A DNA stretch of 42,143 bases from JASMHC01 sp042092935 (GTDB taxonomy: Bacteria; Pseudomonadota; Alphaproteobacteria; Rhodobacterales; Rhodobacteraceae), in NCBI GenBank assembly GCA_042092935.1, contig JBELFK010000009.1, positions 1 through 42,143 of the forward strand, in the 5' to 3' direction. Under the pieces are notes generated by a model. The model did no database searches. It was not told the DNA's origin and was given only the letters and a program-made list of their open reading frames with translations. Both the position numbers and the translations under genes were made by a program. The stretch's first letter is position 1. Every line of letters begins with the position of its first letter. Shown here piece after piece: positions 31,963-39,690 of this stretch.

Positions 31963-33084
31963 ATGGCAATCAAGAAGGTCGGTTTCGTCGGATGGCGGGG
32001 CATGGTGGGTACGGTTCTTATGGAACGTATGCGCGAGGAAAATGATTTTGCGGACATCGCAGAGGCGCATTTCTTCACCACCTCGCAGACCGGTCAGGCT
32101 GGTCCTGACGTGGGTCAGGGGGCGACCACTCTCAAAGACGCGCGGGATCTTGATGCGCTTAAGGCCATGGATGCGATTGTGACTTGTCAGGGGGGCGATT
32201 ACACCAAGGCGGTGTTCGGGCCACTGCGGGCCTCGGGTTGGGACGGGTATTGGATTGATGCCGCGTCGGCGTTGCGTATGGCGGATCATGCGGTGATCGT
32301 CCTCGACCCTGTGAACCGCCATGTCATCGATCAGGCGCTGGTGGACGGCAAGAAGGATTTCATCGGCGGCAATTGCACGGTCAGCCTAATGATGATGGGC
32401 CTCGGCGGGTTGTTCCAACACGATCTGATCGAGTGGATGACCTCGATGACCTATCAGGCGGCCTCTGGCGGAGGCGCACGACATATGCGCGAGTTGCTGA
32501 ACCAGATGGGGCAACTGCGTGGGTCAGCAGCGGATCTGCTTGATGATCCGCATTCGGCGATTTTAGACATTGACCGTCATGTGACCGCGGAACTGCGGTC
32601 TGACGCCTTGCCGGTTGAGAATTTCGGCGTGCCGCTGGCTGGCAGCCTGATCCCTTGGATCGACGTGGGCCTTGAGAACGGCCAGTCGAAAGAGGAATGG
32701 AAGGCCGTGTCCGAGACCAACAAGATTTTGGGCCGCTCGGATAACCCCATCATGATCGACGGAACCTGTGTGCGGATCGGCGCGATGCGCAGCCACTCTC
32801 AAGCGCTGACCATCAAGCTGAAACGCGACGTGCCGATGGATGAGATCGAGGCGATGCTGGACGAGGCGAACGCCTGGTCCAAGGTCGTGCCGAACGAACG
32901 CGAGGTCACGGCGCGAGAGCTGTCCCCTGCGGCGATCACCGGCACGCTGACCGTGCCCGTCGGGCGGTTGCGCAAGATGAACATCGGGCCGGAGTATCTG
33001 AACGCCTTTACGGTTGGGGATCAGTTGTTGTGGGGGGCGGCAGAGCCCTTGCGGCGGATGCTGCGGATTTTGCTTGAGGATTGA
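31963..33084 (+). CDS. asd: Aspartate-semialdehyde dehydrogenase
   Basis: 373 residues, E. coli-type Asd rather than the shorter form common in alphaproteobacteria. VGFVGWRGMVGTVLMERM opens the NADP-binding fold; nucleophile C138 is in FIGGNCTVSLMMMGL; TYQAASGGGARHMREL, IDGTCVRIGAMRSHSQALTIKL (catalytic His) and GRLRKMN follow. It reduces aspartyl phosphate to aspartate semialdehyde for lysine, threonine, methionine and diaminopimelate. Start ATG 31963 has GAGGA upstream. It stands alone, followed by a strong terminator. Confidence 0.95.
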   Translation: MAIKKVGFVGWRGMVGTVLMERMREENDFADIAEAHFFTTSQTGQAGPDVGQGATTLKDARDLDALKAMDAIVTCQGGDYTKAVFGPLRASGWDGYWIDAASALRMADHAVIVLDPVNRHVIDQALVDGKKDFIGGNCTVSLMMMGLGGLFQHDLIEWMTSMTYQAASGGGARHMRELLNQMGQLRGSAADLLDDPHSAILDIDRHVTAELRSDALPVENFGVPLAGSLIPWIDVGLENGQSKEEWKAVSETNKILGRSDNPIMIDGTCVRIGAMRSHSQALTIKLKRDVPMDEIEAMLDEANAWSKVVPNEREVTARELSPAAITGTLTVPVGRLRKMNIGPEYLNAFTVGDQLLWGAAEPLRRMLRILLED

Positions 33085-33092
33085 GGAAGGGG

Positions 33093-33118
33093 AGCCCGCC
33101 GGTCGGCGGGCTTTTTTT
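33093..33118 (+). terminator. Rho-independent terminator of asd
   Basis: AGCCCGCC (33093-33100) and GGCGGGCT (33105-33112) form a perfect 8-bp stem with a GGTC loop, followed by seven Ts (33112-33118), nine bases after the asd stop. Confidence 0.9.
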
Positions 33119-33122
33119 GGCT

Positions 33123-33776
33123 TCAGTTTTCTGATGAAGGTGTAGTTATACCGTTCGTTCCCGGTCTTCCATTCAGATACCTGTTTTCCTTGAATTTTCT
33201 TGGGTGGTCGGCTGGATGATCATTTGGATGCAATTTCCAAAGCAAATTAGAATCCTCTCCTGCACATTGCAGTAAAAAAACTTCGTGAAAACGGCACCCT
33301 TTGTTTTGCAGAGTCCAAATCAAACAATGCAAAATAGATTGAGTGATATAGAATTCCCAACGTGCAACATAGACTAACAGGACCGTATCTTTACATACAT
33401 CTCCATATCTCTCTTGTTTCTTTTCAATTAGCCGCTTCCATATCCACTTTGAAAAGTCATAAACATTGATCCACTGCCCCTCTAGGGCACTCTTTCCAAC
33501 ATCTTCCGAATAAGGTGCGATTTCTGCCAACTCCAGATACTTGGCCGGAGAACCCGATATGTTGAAGTCTAAATCCGTGGTGTCGTTTTGTCTTGTGATC
33601 GTAATAGGATTATCGGGATCGTCCTGATTGAACTGGCAAACAAACCTATCGGCGAAATACTTCTCTAGACCTTCTTTGTCATCAGGCAATTCAATTGAAA
33701 TGACTTCGGCAATTTGGCCGTCTGGGGTAGCCGAAATCTTAGTTATTCCGATCTCGCCACTTGGCTTTTTCGGCAT
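33123..33776 (-). CDS. Hypothetical protein, AT-rich orphan gene
   Basis: 217 residues, no family recognised. The gene is visibly richer in A/T than its neighbours and uses codons such as ATA, AAA and TTA that they avoid, suggesting recent transfer. Visible features: an acidic N-terminal half with DTTDLDFNISGSPAKYLELAEIAPYS, a central helix KWIWKRLIEKKQERYGDVC, a hydrophobic strand TVLLVYVARWEFYI, and a polar C-terminal tail. The D..DF...YLELAE pattern faintly recalls PD-(D/E)XK nuclease-like folds but lacks the lysine. It starts three bases after the ALDH16 stop, with GGGGAG overlapping that stop, so it is probably co-translated. Confidence 0.72.
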   Translation of the reverse strand: MPKKPSGEIGITKISATPDGQIAEVISIELPDDKEGLEKYFADRFVCQFNQDDPDNPITITRQNDTTDLDFNISGSPAKYLELAEIAPYSEDVGKSALEGQWINVYDFSKWIWKRLIEKKQERYGDVCKDTVLLVYVARWEFYITQSILHCLIWTLQNKGCRFHEVFLLQCAGEDSNLLWKLHPNDHPADHPRKFKENRYLNGRPGTNGITTPSSEN

Positions 33777-33779
33777 TTC

Positions 33780-36113
33780 TCACTCCCCGTAAGGCACCCA
33801 GATATTCTTCACCTCGGTCGCGGCCTCCAGAAACGTCTTTGTATCCGCCCAGTCGGTCGTTAAGCCATTGTTCACCCATGTGCGCTTAAGGTTGCCTGCG
33901 CTTTCGGTTTCAATGATGGGGGAGATATCGCTGCCAGAAAAACTCCAGACCGCGTCCACATTCAGATGGCTGGACAGGGGCTTGGCCAACTCGGCATGAC
34001 TGCCTGTCAGGATGTTGACCACGCCGCCCGGCACGTCTGAGGTCTCGAGCACCTGATAGAAATCCGTCGCCGCCAGCGGAAACGGCTCTGACGCCACCAG
34101 CACCACACGGTTGCCCATCGCAATCGCGGGGGCCATCGCGCCCACCAGCCCGGCCAGCGGGCTGTCGTCGGGGCAGAACGCGCCGATCACGCCAACTGGT
34201 TCGCGCACCGCGACGGCCATGCCGCGCATCGGCACGTTGTGGGCCAGCCCGTCGAACTTGTCGGCCCAGGCGGCGGCGGTGAACAGGGCGTCAACCGCTT
34301 GTTCAACCTCGCGCGCGCCGTTGCGCTTGCCGGTCAGGGCGTTGACGCGCGTGGCAAACTCTGACCCTCGGGACTGCAAGTTTTCGGCAATGTAATAGAG
34401 GATCTGCGCCCGCAGATGGCCGGTGCTCTTTGACCAAGATGATGCTCCGGCGGCGGCCTCAACCGCGTTGCGGATGTCTTTGCGATTGGCGATCGGGGCG
34501 AGGCCAATGGACTTGCCGGATTTGTCGAAAATCTCTTTAGAATAACCTCCGTCTGGGCGGGTCTGCTTGCCGCCAATATAGAGTTTCGCCGTGCGGTCCA
34601 GCGGATCTACTGGGCCGGAAGAGCCTTTGAACGGCCCCACGGGCGTCAGCTTTTTGGCCGGTTTCACGGGTTTGGTATAGGCCTGTAGCCCCTCCCACCC
34701 GCCTTCGCGGCCAAAGCCGCTTTCGCGCAGGCCGCCGAACCCTGCCGCGGCGTCAAACATGTTGGTGCCATTCACCCAGACCACGCCAGCCACCAGCTTG
34801 GGCGCGATGTCGAGCGCCAGGTTGACGTTTTCGGACCAGACACTTGCTGCCAGCCCATAGCGGGTGTTGTTGGCCATCGCCACGGCCTCGGCCGGGGTGC
34901 GGAAGGTGCTGCCGACCAGAACGGGGCCAAAAATCTCTTCCTGCATCAAGGGGTTAGCGGGGGACAAGCCAGTAATCAGCGTTGGCAGGTAATAGCAGCC
35001 TTTGGAAGGCAAGGGCGTGGAAGGTTGAAACGTCTCACCCTCGTCGCAGGCATCGACCAAGGCTGAGATGCGTTGATGTTGCACAGGGTCCACAACCGCG
35101 CCGATATCGATGCTTTTATCGAGCGGATTGCCAATTCGCAGCTTCTCCATCCGTGCTTTGAGCTTGACGTAAAACCGGTCAGCAATGCCTTCCTGCACCA
35201 AAAGCCGAGAACCCGCGCAGCACACTTGCCCTTGGTTGAACCAAATCGCGTCCACAAGGCCTTCGATCGCGCTATCGATGTCAGCATCAGCGAACACAAT
35301 GTACGGAGACTTCCCGCCGAGTTCGAGCGTCAGCGCTTTGCCGCGACCAGCCGTTGCGCGTCGGATACGTCGTCCAACGCCGGTAGAGCCGGTAAAGGCG
35401 ATCTTGTCGATGTCGGTGTGGTTGACGATCATCTCTCCCACGGCTCCGTCTCCGGTGACGATATTTACCACGCCTTTTGGTACGCCAGCCTGTCGACAAA
35501 TGTCGGCGAACAACAAAGCAGTTAGCGAGGTATATTCCGCCGGTTTCAACACCACCGTATTGCCCATCGCCAAGGCGGGCGCGACCTTCCACGCCAACAT
35601 CAGCAAGGGGAAGTTCCACGGAATAATCTGCCCACAGACCCCCAGCGCTTTGCGGCCAGGCAGTTCAGACGTCATCAACTGCGCCATGCCCGCGTGGTAA
35701 TAAAAATGCCGATGCACCAGAGGGATATCAATGTCGCGGCTTTCGCGGATCGGCTTGCCGTTATCAAGCGTCTCTAACACCGCAAAAAGACGCAAATGTT
35801 TCTGTACCAAGCGGGCAATCGCATAAAGCACCCGCGCCCGCCCGTGCCCGCCCAATTTTTCCCATTTCGGTTGGGCCAGACGTGCGGCTTTCACTGCTGC
35901 GTCAACCTCATCGGTGGTCGCCTGCGACAGGTCTGCCAAGATCTCGCCCGTGGCCGGATTGCGTGAGGTGAAATCCTTGCGCGGAGGCGTAAACTCACCA
36001 CCAATATACTGTCCGAACTGGGCGCCCTGATCGACGATCCATGCCAATGCATCCCCGGATGCCTCAGGGGCCACACCATAGTCCATCGACTCAAATATCT
36101 CTTTCACGCTCAT
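33780..36113 (-). CDS. ALDH16-type aldehyde dehydrogenase with C-terminal pseudo-domain
   Basis: 777 residues from ATG 36113 (TTG 36131 is possible). Residues about 30-485 are a complete aldehyde dehydrogenase: GQIIPWNFPLLML, K190 in VLKPAEYT, FTGSTGVGRRI, E265 in LELGGKSP, nucleophile C298 in NQGQVCCAGSR, and EEIFGPVLV. Residues about 505-777 are a second, shortened aldehyde dehydrogenase domain (LYIGGKQTRPDGG, VREPVGVIGAFCPDDSPLAGLVGA) that has no nucleophile. This matches the ALDH16 family, studied in Loktanella. Position 36 bases after deoC suggests oxidation of the acetaldehyde or glyceraldehyde-3-phosphate side products. Confidence 0.92.
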   Translation of the reverse strand: MSVKEIFESMDYGVAPEASGDALAWIVDQGAQFGQYIGGEFTPPRKDFTSRNPATGEILADLSQATTDEVDAAVKAARLAQPKWEKLGGHGRARVLYAIARLVQKHLRLFAVLETLDNGKPIRESRDIDIPLVHRHFYYHAGMAQLMTSELPGRKALGVCGQIIPWNFPLLMLAWKVAPALAMGNTVVLKPAEYTSLTALLFADICRQAGVPKGVVNIVTGDGAVGEMIVNHTDIDKIAFTGSTGVGRRIRRATAGRGKALTLELGGKSPYIVFADADIDSAIEGLVDAIWFNQGQVCCAGSRLLVQEGIADRFYVKLKARMEKLRIGNPLDKSIDIGAVVDPVQHQRISALVDACDEGETFQPSTPLPSKGCYYLPTLITGLSPANPLMQEEIFGPVLVGSTFRTPAEAVAMANNTRYGLAASVWSENVNLALDIAPKLVAGVVWVNGTNMFDAAAGFGGLRESGFGREGGWEGLQAYTKPVKPAKKLTPVGPFKGSSGPVDPLDRTAKLYIGGKQTRPDGGYSKEIFDKSGKSIGLAPIANRKDIRNAVEAAAGASSWSKSTGHLRAQILYYIAENLQSRGSEFATRVNALTGKRNGAREVEQAVDALFTAAAWADKFDGLAHNVPMRGMAVAVREPVGVIGAFCPDDSPLAGLVGAMAPAIAMGNRVVLVASEPFPLAATDFYQVLETSDVPGGVVNILTGSHAELAKPLSSHLNVDAVWSFSGSDISPIIETESAGNLKRTWVNNGLTTDWADTKTFLEAATEVKNIWVPYGE

Positions 36114-36149
36114 GATTTTTTCTTTGTCCAAATACTCAAATGTCCCACC

Positions 36150-37139
36150 TCACCCCATTGCGTGCCGGTATCCGGCCGAATAGGAACCGGTGACATGATG
36201 CTCTAACTGCCGCTCGATGTCGTTCAACAGCGAGGACGCGCCGAACCGGAAAAGATCAGGCTGCAACCATCGATCGCCGAGTTCTTCCTTCATCAGTGCT
36301 AAATAGACCAGCGAGTCTTTCGCCTTGGAAATGCCGCCCGCGGGCTTGTATCCAACGCGGAATCCGGTTCGATCAAAGTAATCCCGAATAGCTCGGATCA
36401 TGACCAAACTGACGGGAAGTGTCGCGTTGACGCTTTCCTTGCCGGTCGACGTTTTGATGAAATCGGCCCCCGCCATCATGCACACAAGCGACGCGCGGGC
36501 GACGTTGCGTAGGCTGCCCAACTCTCCGGTGGCAAGGATGGTTTTGATGTGGGCGTCGCCGCAGGCCTCGCGATAGGCTTTCACCTCATCATAGAGGGCT
36601 TGCCAATCGCCGGTCAGGACCTGTCGGCGGGATATGACGATGTCGATTTCCTCGGCACCCGCAGCGACGCTTTCGCGGATTTCCTGCACGCGCAACTCAA
36701 ATGGCGTCAGCCCCGCGGGAAATCCGGTTGAGACGACTGCAATCGGGATGCCGCTTCCGGCGAGTGACTTTTTGGCCGGGGCAATCATTTCGTGATAAAC
36801 ACAGACCGCGCCGACGGTCAGATCCCCCGCCCCAAGGGCCGAGGCGATGTCATTCCGGATCGGTCGTTTCGCCTTGGCGCACAGCCGCGCCACCCGCCCC
36901 GGAGTATCGTCCCCGGACAGTGTCGTCAGGTCGATACAGGTCAGCGCCTTTAGCAACCATGCCGCCTGGTGATCCTTTTTGACCGAGCGTCGTCCTGGCA
37001 GCGACTTACAGCGCCGCTCAATCGCCGAGGTGTTGGCCTGCACCGACATCACCCAATCGAGATCTAGTGGTGTGCCGGGGTTGCGGGCCTCCAAGCTCAG
37101 CGGAAGCGTATTTAGTGTCGTGGTGGTCGCAAGAGTCAT
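36150..37139 (-). CDS. deoC: Deoxyribose-phosphate aldolase
   Basis: 329 residues, the longer eukaryotic-like form. Schiff-base lysine K229 in ADFIKTSTGKE, K265 in GYKPAGGI and D166 in EEIDIVISR are the catalytic set. It cleaves 2-deoxyribose-5-phosphate to acetaldehyde and glyceraldehyde-3-phosphate. ATG 37139 is chosen; the longer reading has no family match. It leads deoC-ALDH16-orphan on the minus strand and lies 75 bases after the SulP gene. A nucleoside phosphorylase or phosphopentomutase is not in the window. Confidence 0.94.
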   Translation of the reverse strand: MTLATTTTLNTLPLSLEARNPGTPLDLDWVMSVQANTSAIERRCKSLPGRRSVKKDHQAAWLLKALTCIDLTTLSGDDTPGRVARLCAKAKRPIRNDIASALGAGDLTVGAVCVYHEMIAPAKKSLAGSGIPIAVVSTGFPAGLTPFELRVQEIRESVAAGAEEIDIVISRRQVLTGDWQALYDEVKAYREACGDAHIKTILATGELGSLRNVARASLVCMMAGADFIKTSTGKESVNATLPVSLVMIRAIRDYFDRTGFRVGYKPAGGISKAKDSLVYLALMKEELGDRWLQPDLFRFGASSLLNDIERQLEHHVTGSYSAGYRHAMG

Positions 37140-37214
37140 TCGTGAACCCGTTGAAGTATAGATCGTCAACGGTGGCACGGGACGTCCCACTTGGCAAGCG
37201 ATCCTGACGCGAAA

Positions 37215-38957
37215 CTAGGCGCCTCTACGCGGGGTCAATTGCTGCATGGCTTCATATTGCGACAGAAACACACGTCCCGTTTGATGCGCGAAAAAGTCGC
37301 TTTTTTGAAGACCATCCATGACCGGTCCTTTGATCTCGGACAGATGCAGTTTGATCTCCATGCCAATCAAGCGCTCATTCAACTCCTCCAAAGACTCGAG
37401 CGCGGAGAGGTCGATTTCATTCACTGCCGAACACATCAGAACGACGTTTTTGATCTCGTTGTCTCCTACCACACGGTCATAGACATAGTCTTGCAGAAAG
37501 CTGGCGTTGGCAAAGTAGAGGCTTTGATCGATGCGCAGGGTCAGTAGGCTTGGATCAGTCTGAACCTCGTGCCGCAGAACGTTTCGAAAGTGTTGCGTTC
37601 CGGGCACCAGACCAACTTCGGCGACATGGGGGCGCGCGGTTTTGTAGAGATGCAGCCCAATCGACAGTATCACGCCTGACGACACGCCGATCTCGACACC
37701 AAAGATGAGCGTGAGCAAAATAGTGGTGCTGACGGCGGCGAAGTCCACCTTTGAGTAGCCCCAACTTGACCGCAGGATCGAAAAATCGACGAGGCTCAGG
37801 ACGGCGACAATAATTGTGGCCGCGAGCGTGGCTTTGGGTAAGAAAAACAGCAATGGCGTAAGAAACAACGCCGCTAAAAGGATGCCGATTGCGGTGTATG
37901 CACCTGCCGCCGGCGTCTCGGCACCTGCGTCGAAATTCACAACCGAACGGGCAAATCCACCGGTCACCGGATAGCCCCCCGAAACGGCGGCGGCGACGTT
38001 TGAGGCCCCCAGACCGATCAATTCCTGGTTCGGCACAATCCGCTGGCGCTTTTTTGCAGCCAGCGTTTGCGCGACCGACACAGATTCAACAAACCCAATG
38101 ATCGAGATCAGAACAGCCGAGGTCATCAACTGGCCCCAGATTTCAGCGTCAAAGCTGGGCGCAGTCAGGGGTGGGATGCCGGTCGGCACATCTCCGACGA
38201 TCTGAACGCCTTTTTCCCCGAGGTTGAGGGCAAAACTTGCTACCGTCGTCGCCGCCACTGCGGCCACCGGCCCAGCCTTGGCCAGAATATCCGCCACGCG
38301 GGGCTTAAGGCCCAAGCCCAGCAACGCCGATTTCAATCCTTTGCGAACCCAGAACAGAAACGCCGTGGACGTGACGCCAATGGCAAGCGTGTACAGATTT
38401 GTCTCTGACAGATTGGCAAACAGGCTTGACCCGAGTTGGATCAAGTTGTGTCCGTAGGCGTCCACACCGAGAATGTGCTTGAGCTGGCTTGTGGCGATCA
38501 ATAAGCCCGAGGCTGTGATAAAACCGGCGATCACGGGATGGCTAAGGAAGTTCGCCAGAAACCCGAGCCGTAGCACCCCCATCGCCAGCAGGATCACGCC
38601 GGACATGAACGCAAGTGTCACCGCAGCGAGCGCGTATTCGCTGGGAGTCAAAACCCCGAGGTTCCCGATCGCGGCAGCCGTCATCAAGGAAACAACGGCG
38701 ACGGGTCCAATGGCAAGCGCCTTTGATGTACCAAAAATCGCATAGGCAACCAAGGGCAGGATCGACGCGTAAAGCCCCATTTCGGGTGGCAATCCAGCCA
38801 GCAAGGCATAGGCCAGAGATTGCGGGATCAGCATGATCGTCACGATCACAGCCGCGACCAAATCAGACGTCAACGTGTCCTTGTCATAGGATCTTGACCA
38901 AGACAGAATCGGGAGCGTGCGCTCAAACCATGAGCGGTGGATTTTGCGAGGCGACAT
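37215..38957 (-). CDS. SulP-family anion transporter with STAS domain
   Basis: 580 residues. The N-terminal part (to about 420) has the SulP signature DLVAAVIVTIMLIPQSLAYALLAGLPPEMGLYASILPL and the GNLGVLTPSEYALAAVT segment. A STAS domain (about 455-560) contains RIDQSLYFANASFLQDYVYD and VLMCSAVNEIDLSALESLEEL. Such inner-membrane proteins carry sulfate, bicarbonate or other anions. ATG 38957 lies 38 bases past a promoter with an ATTCC-N6-GGAAT palindrome shared with the DUF442 gene upstream, which suggests control by persulfide or sulfide rather than by sulfate starvation. Confidence 0.92.
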   Translation of the reverse strand: MSPRKIHRSWFERTLPILSWSRSYDKDTLTSDLVAAVIVTIMLIPQSLAYALLAGLPPEMGLYASILPLVAYAIFGTSKALAIGPVAVVSLMTAAAIGNLGVLTPSEYALAAVTLAFMSGVILLAMGVLRLGFLANFLSHPVIAGFITASGLLIATSQLKHILGVDAYGHNLIQLGSSLFANLSETNLYTLAIGVTSTAFLFWVRKGLKSALLGLGLKPRVADILAKAGPVAAVAATTVASFALNLGEKGVQIVGDVPTGIPPLTAPSFDAEIWGQLMTSAVLISIIGFVESVSVAQTLAAKKRQRIVPNQELIGLGASNVAAAVSGGYPVTGGFARSVVNFDAGAETPAAGAYTAIGILLAALFLTPLLFFLPKATLAATIIVAVLSLVDFSILRSSWGYSKVDFAAVSTTILLTLIFGVEIGVSSGVILSIGLHLYKTARPHVAEVGLVPGTQHFRNVLRHEVQTDPSLLTLRIDQSLYFANASFLQDYVYDRVVGDNEIKNVVLMCSAVNEIDLSALESLEELNERLIGMEIKLHLSEIKGPVMDGLQKSDFFAHQTGRVFLSQYEAMQQLTPRRGA

Positions 38958-38989
38958 ATTCAATTCCAGTGATGTATTCTTGAGGTGCT

Positions 38990-39027
38990 CATATATTCCA
39001 AATCTGGAATAGTTAAAGCCCTGAATT
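38990..39027 (-). promoter_or_regulatory. SqrR/BigR-like operator in the SulP promoter
   Basis: Minus-strand order: AATTCAG (39027-39021), CTTTAAC as a possible -35 (39018-39012), the 16-bp palindrome at 39010-38995 (ATTCC-N6-GGAAT), then TATATG as a possible -10. The same block recurs at 39606-39572. The palindrome fits the ATTC-N8-GAAT site I recall for SqrR of Rhodobacter capsulatus. Confidence 0.6.
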
Positions 39028-39091
39028 GCTGTCCCTAACAAATAAACCCCAACCAATGGCTGGGGCTTCTCATTTCCTCACATGGATGTGC

Positions 39092-39511
39092 TTAAGCGCG
39101 GGCGCTCAGCCGGTTGACGAGCATCGACATATCGTAGCCGGCCGCGGATGCCATCGACAGAATCTCGGGAATCTCGCGCTTGTCTGCCTGCGAAAGCGAC
39201 CACAATACCGTGCAGCGCGTTCCGGTGCGGCAATAGGCCAGCACAGGTTTTGGCAGGGCATCGCAGCATTTTTGGAAATCCTCGACGTCATGATCCTGAA
39301 TGCCCGAGGAGCTTACAGGCTGATAGAGAAACTCAAGACCCGCCGCCTTCGCGGCCTCTTCGACGCCGCTGTAGTCGGGTTGAAGAATGCCTTCCCCATC
39401 CGGTCGGTTGCAGAGGATAGAACGGAACCCGGCAGCGGCAACGGCTTTGACATCTGCGGCGTCAATCTGACCAGCGACAGAAATTGTTTCGTCTATTTTC
39501 TTGATGTCCAT
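39092..39511 (-). CDS. DUF442 / TIGR01244-family sulfurtransferase-like protein
   Basis: 139 residues. A phosphatase-type loop LAYCRTGTRC places C94 and R99 in a CX4-5R arrangement; ISVAGQIDAADV, GFRSILCNRPDGE and GLEFLYQPVSSSG are family marks (the N-terminal half of Blh proteins). These proteins occur with persulfide dioxygenases, rhodaneses and sulfite exporters under BigR/SqrR control and are thought to act in sulfide or persulfide detoxification. ATG 39511 with AAGGAAG is chosen. The operator is 61 bases upstream. Confidence 0.88.
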   Translation of the reverse strand: MDIKKIDETISVAGQIDAADVKAVAAAGFRSILCNRPDGEGILQPDYSGVEEAAKAAGLEFLYQPVSSSGIQDHDVEDFQKCCDALPKPVLAYCRTGTRCTVLWSLSQADKREIPEILSMASAAGYDMSMLVNRLSARA

Positions 39512-39571
39512 TGCTGTCTTCCTTGCATTTCGGCTGAGTCCGAGAATCAGAATAGCCGTTTTGTGTTGTTT

Positions 39572-39606
39572 GTCATATTCCATTTAAGGAATGTTAAAGC
39601 TGAATT
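39572..39606 (-). promoter_or_regulatory. SqrR/BigR-like operator in the DUF442 promoter
   Basis: Minus-strand order: AATTCAG (39606-39600), CTTTAAC (39599-39593), the 16-bp palindrome ATTCCTTAAATGGAAT (39592-39577), then TATGAC as a possible -10. It is a near copy of the SulP promoter. It also lies 99 bases ahead of the divergent HyuA-HyuB gene. Confidence 0.6.
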
Positions 39607-39690
39607 CCAGATGCCATTGACACGGAAATCCTTTTTCATGATGCCAGTGAAAGGTCAATCAAACCGGCACTGGGACGAGTAGAGGCAAAC

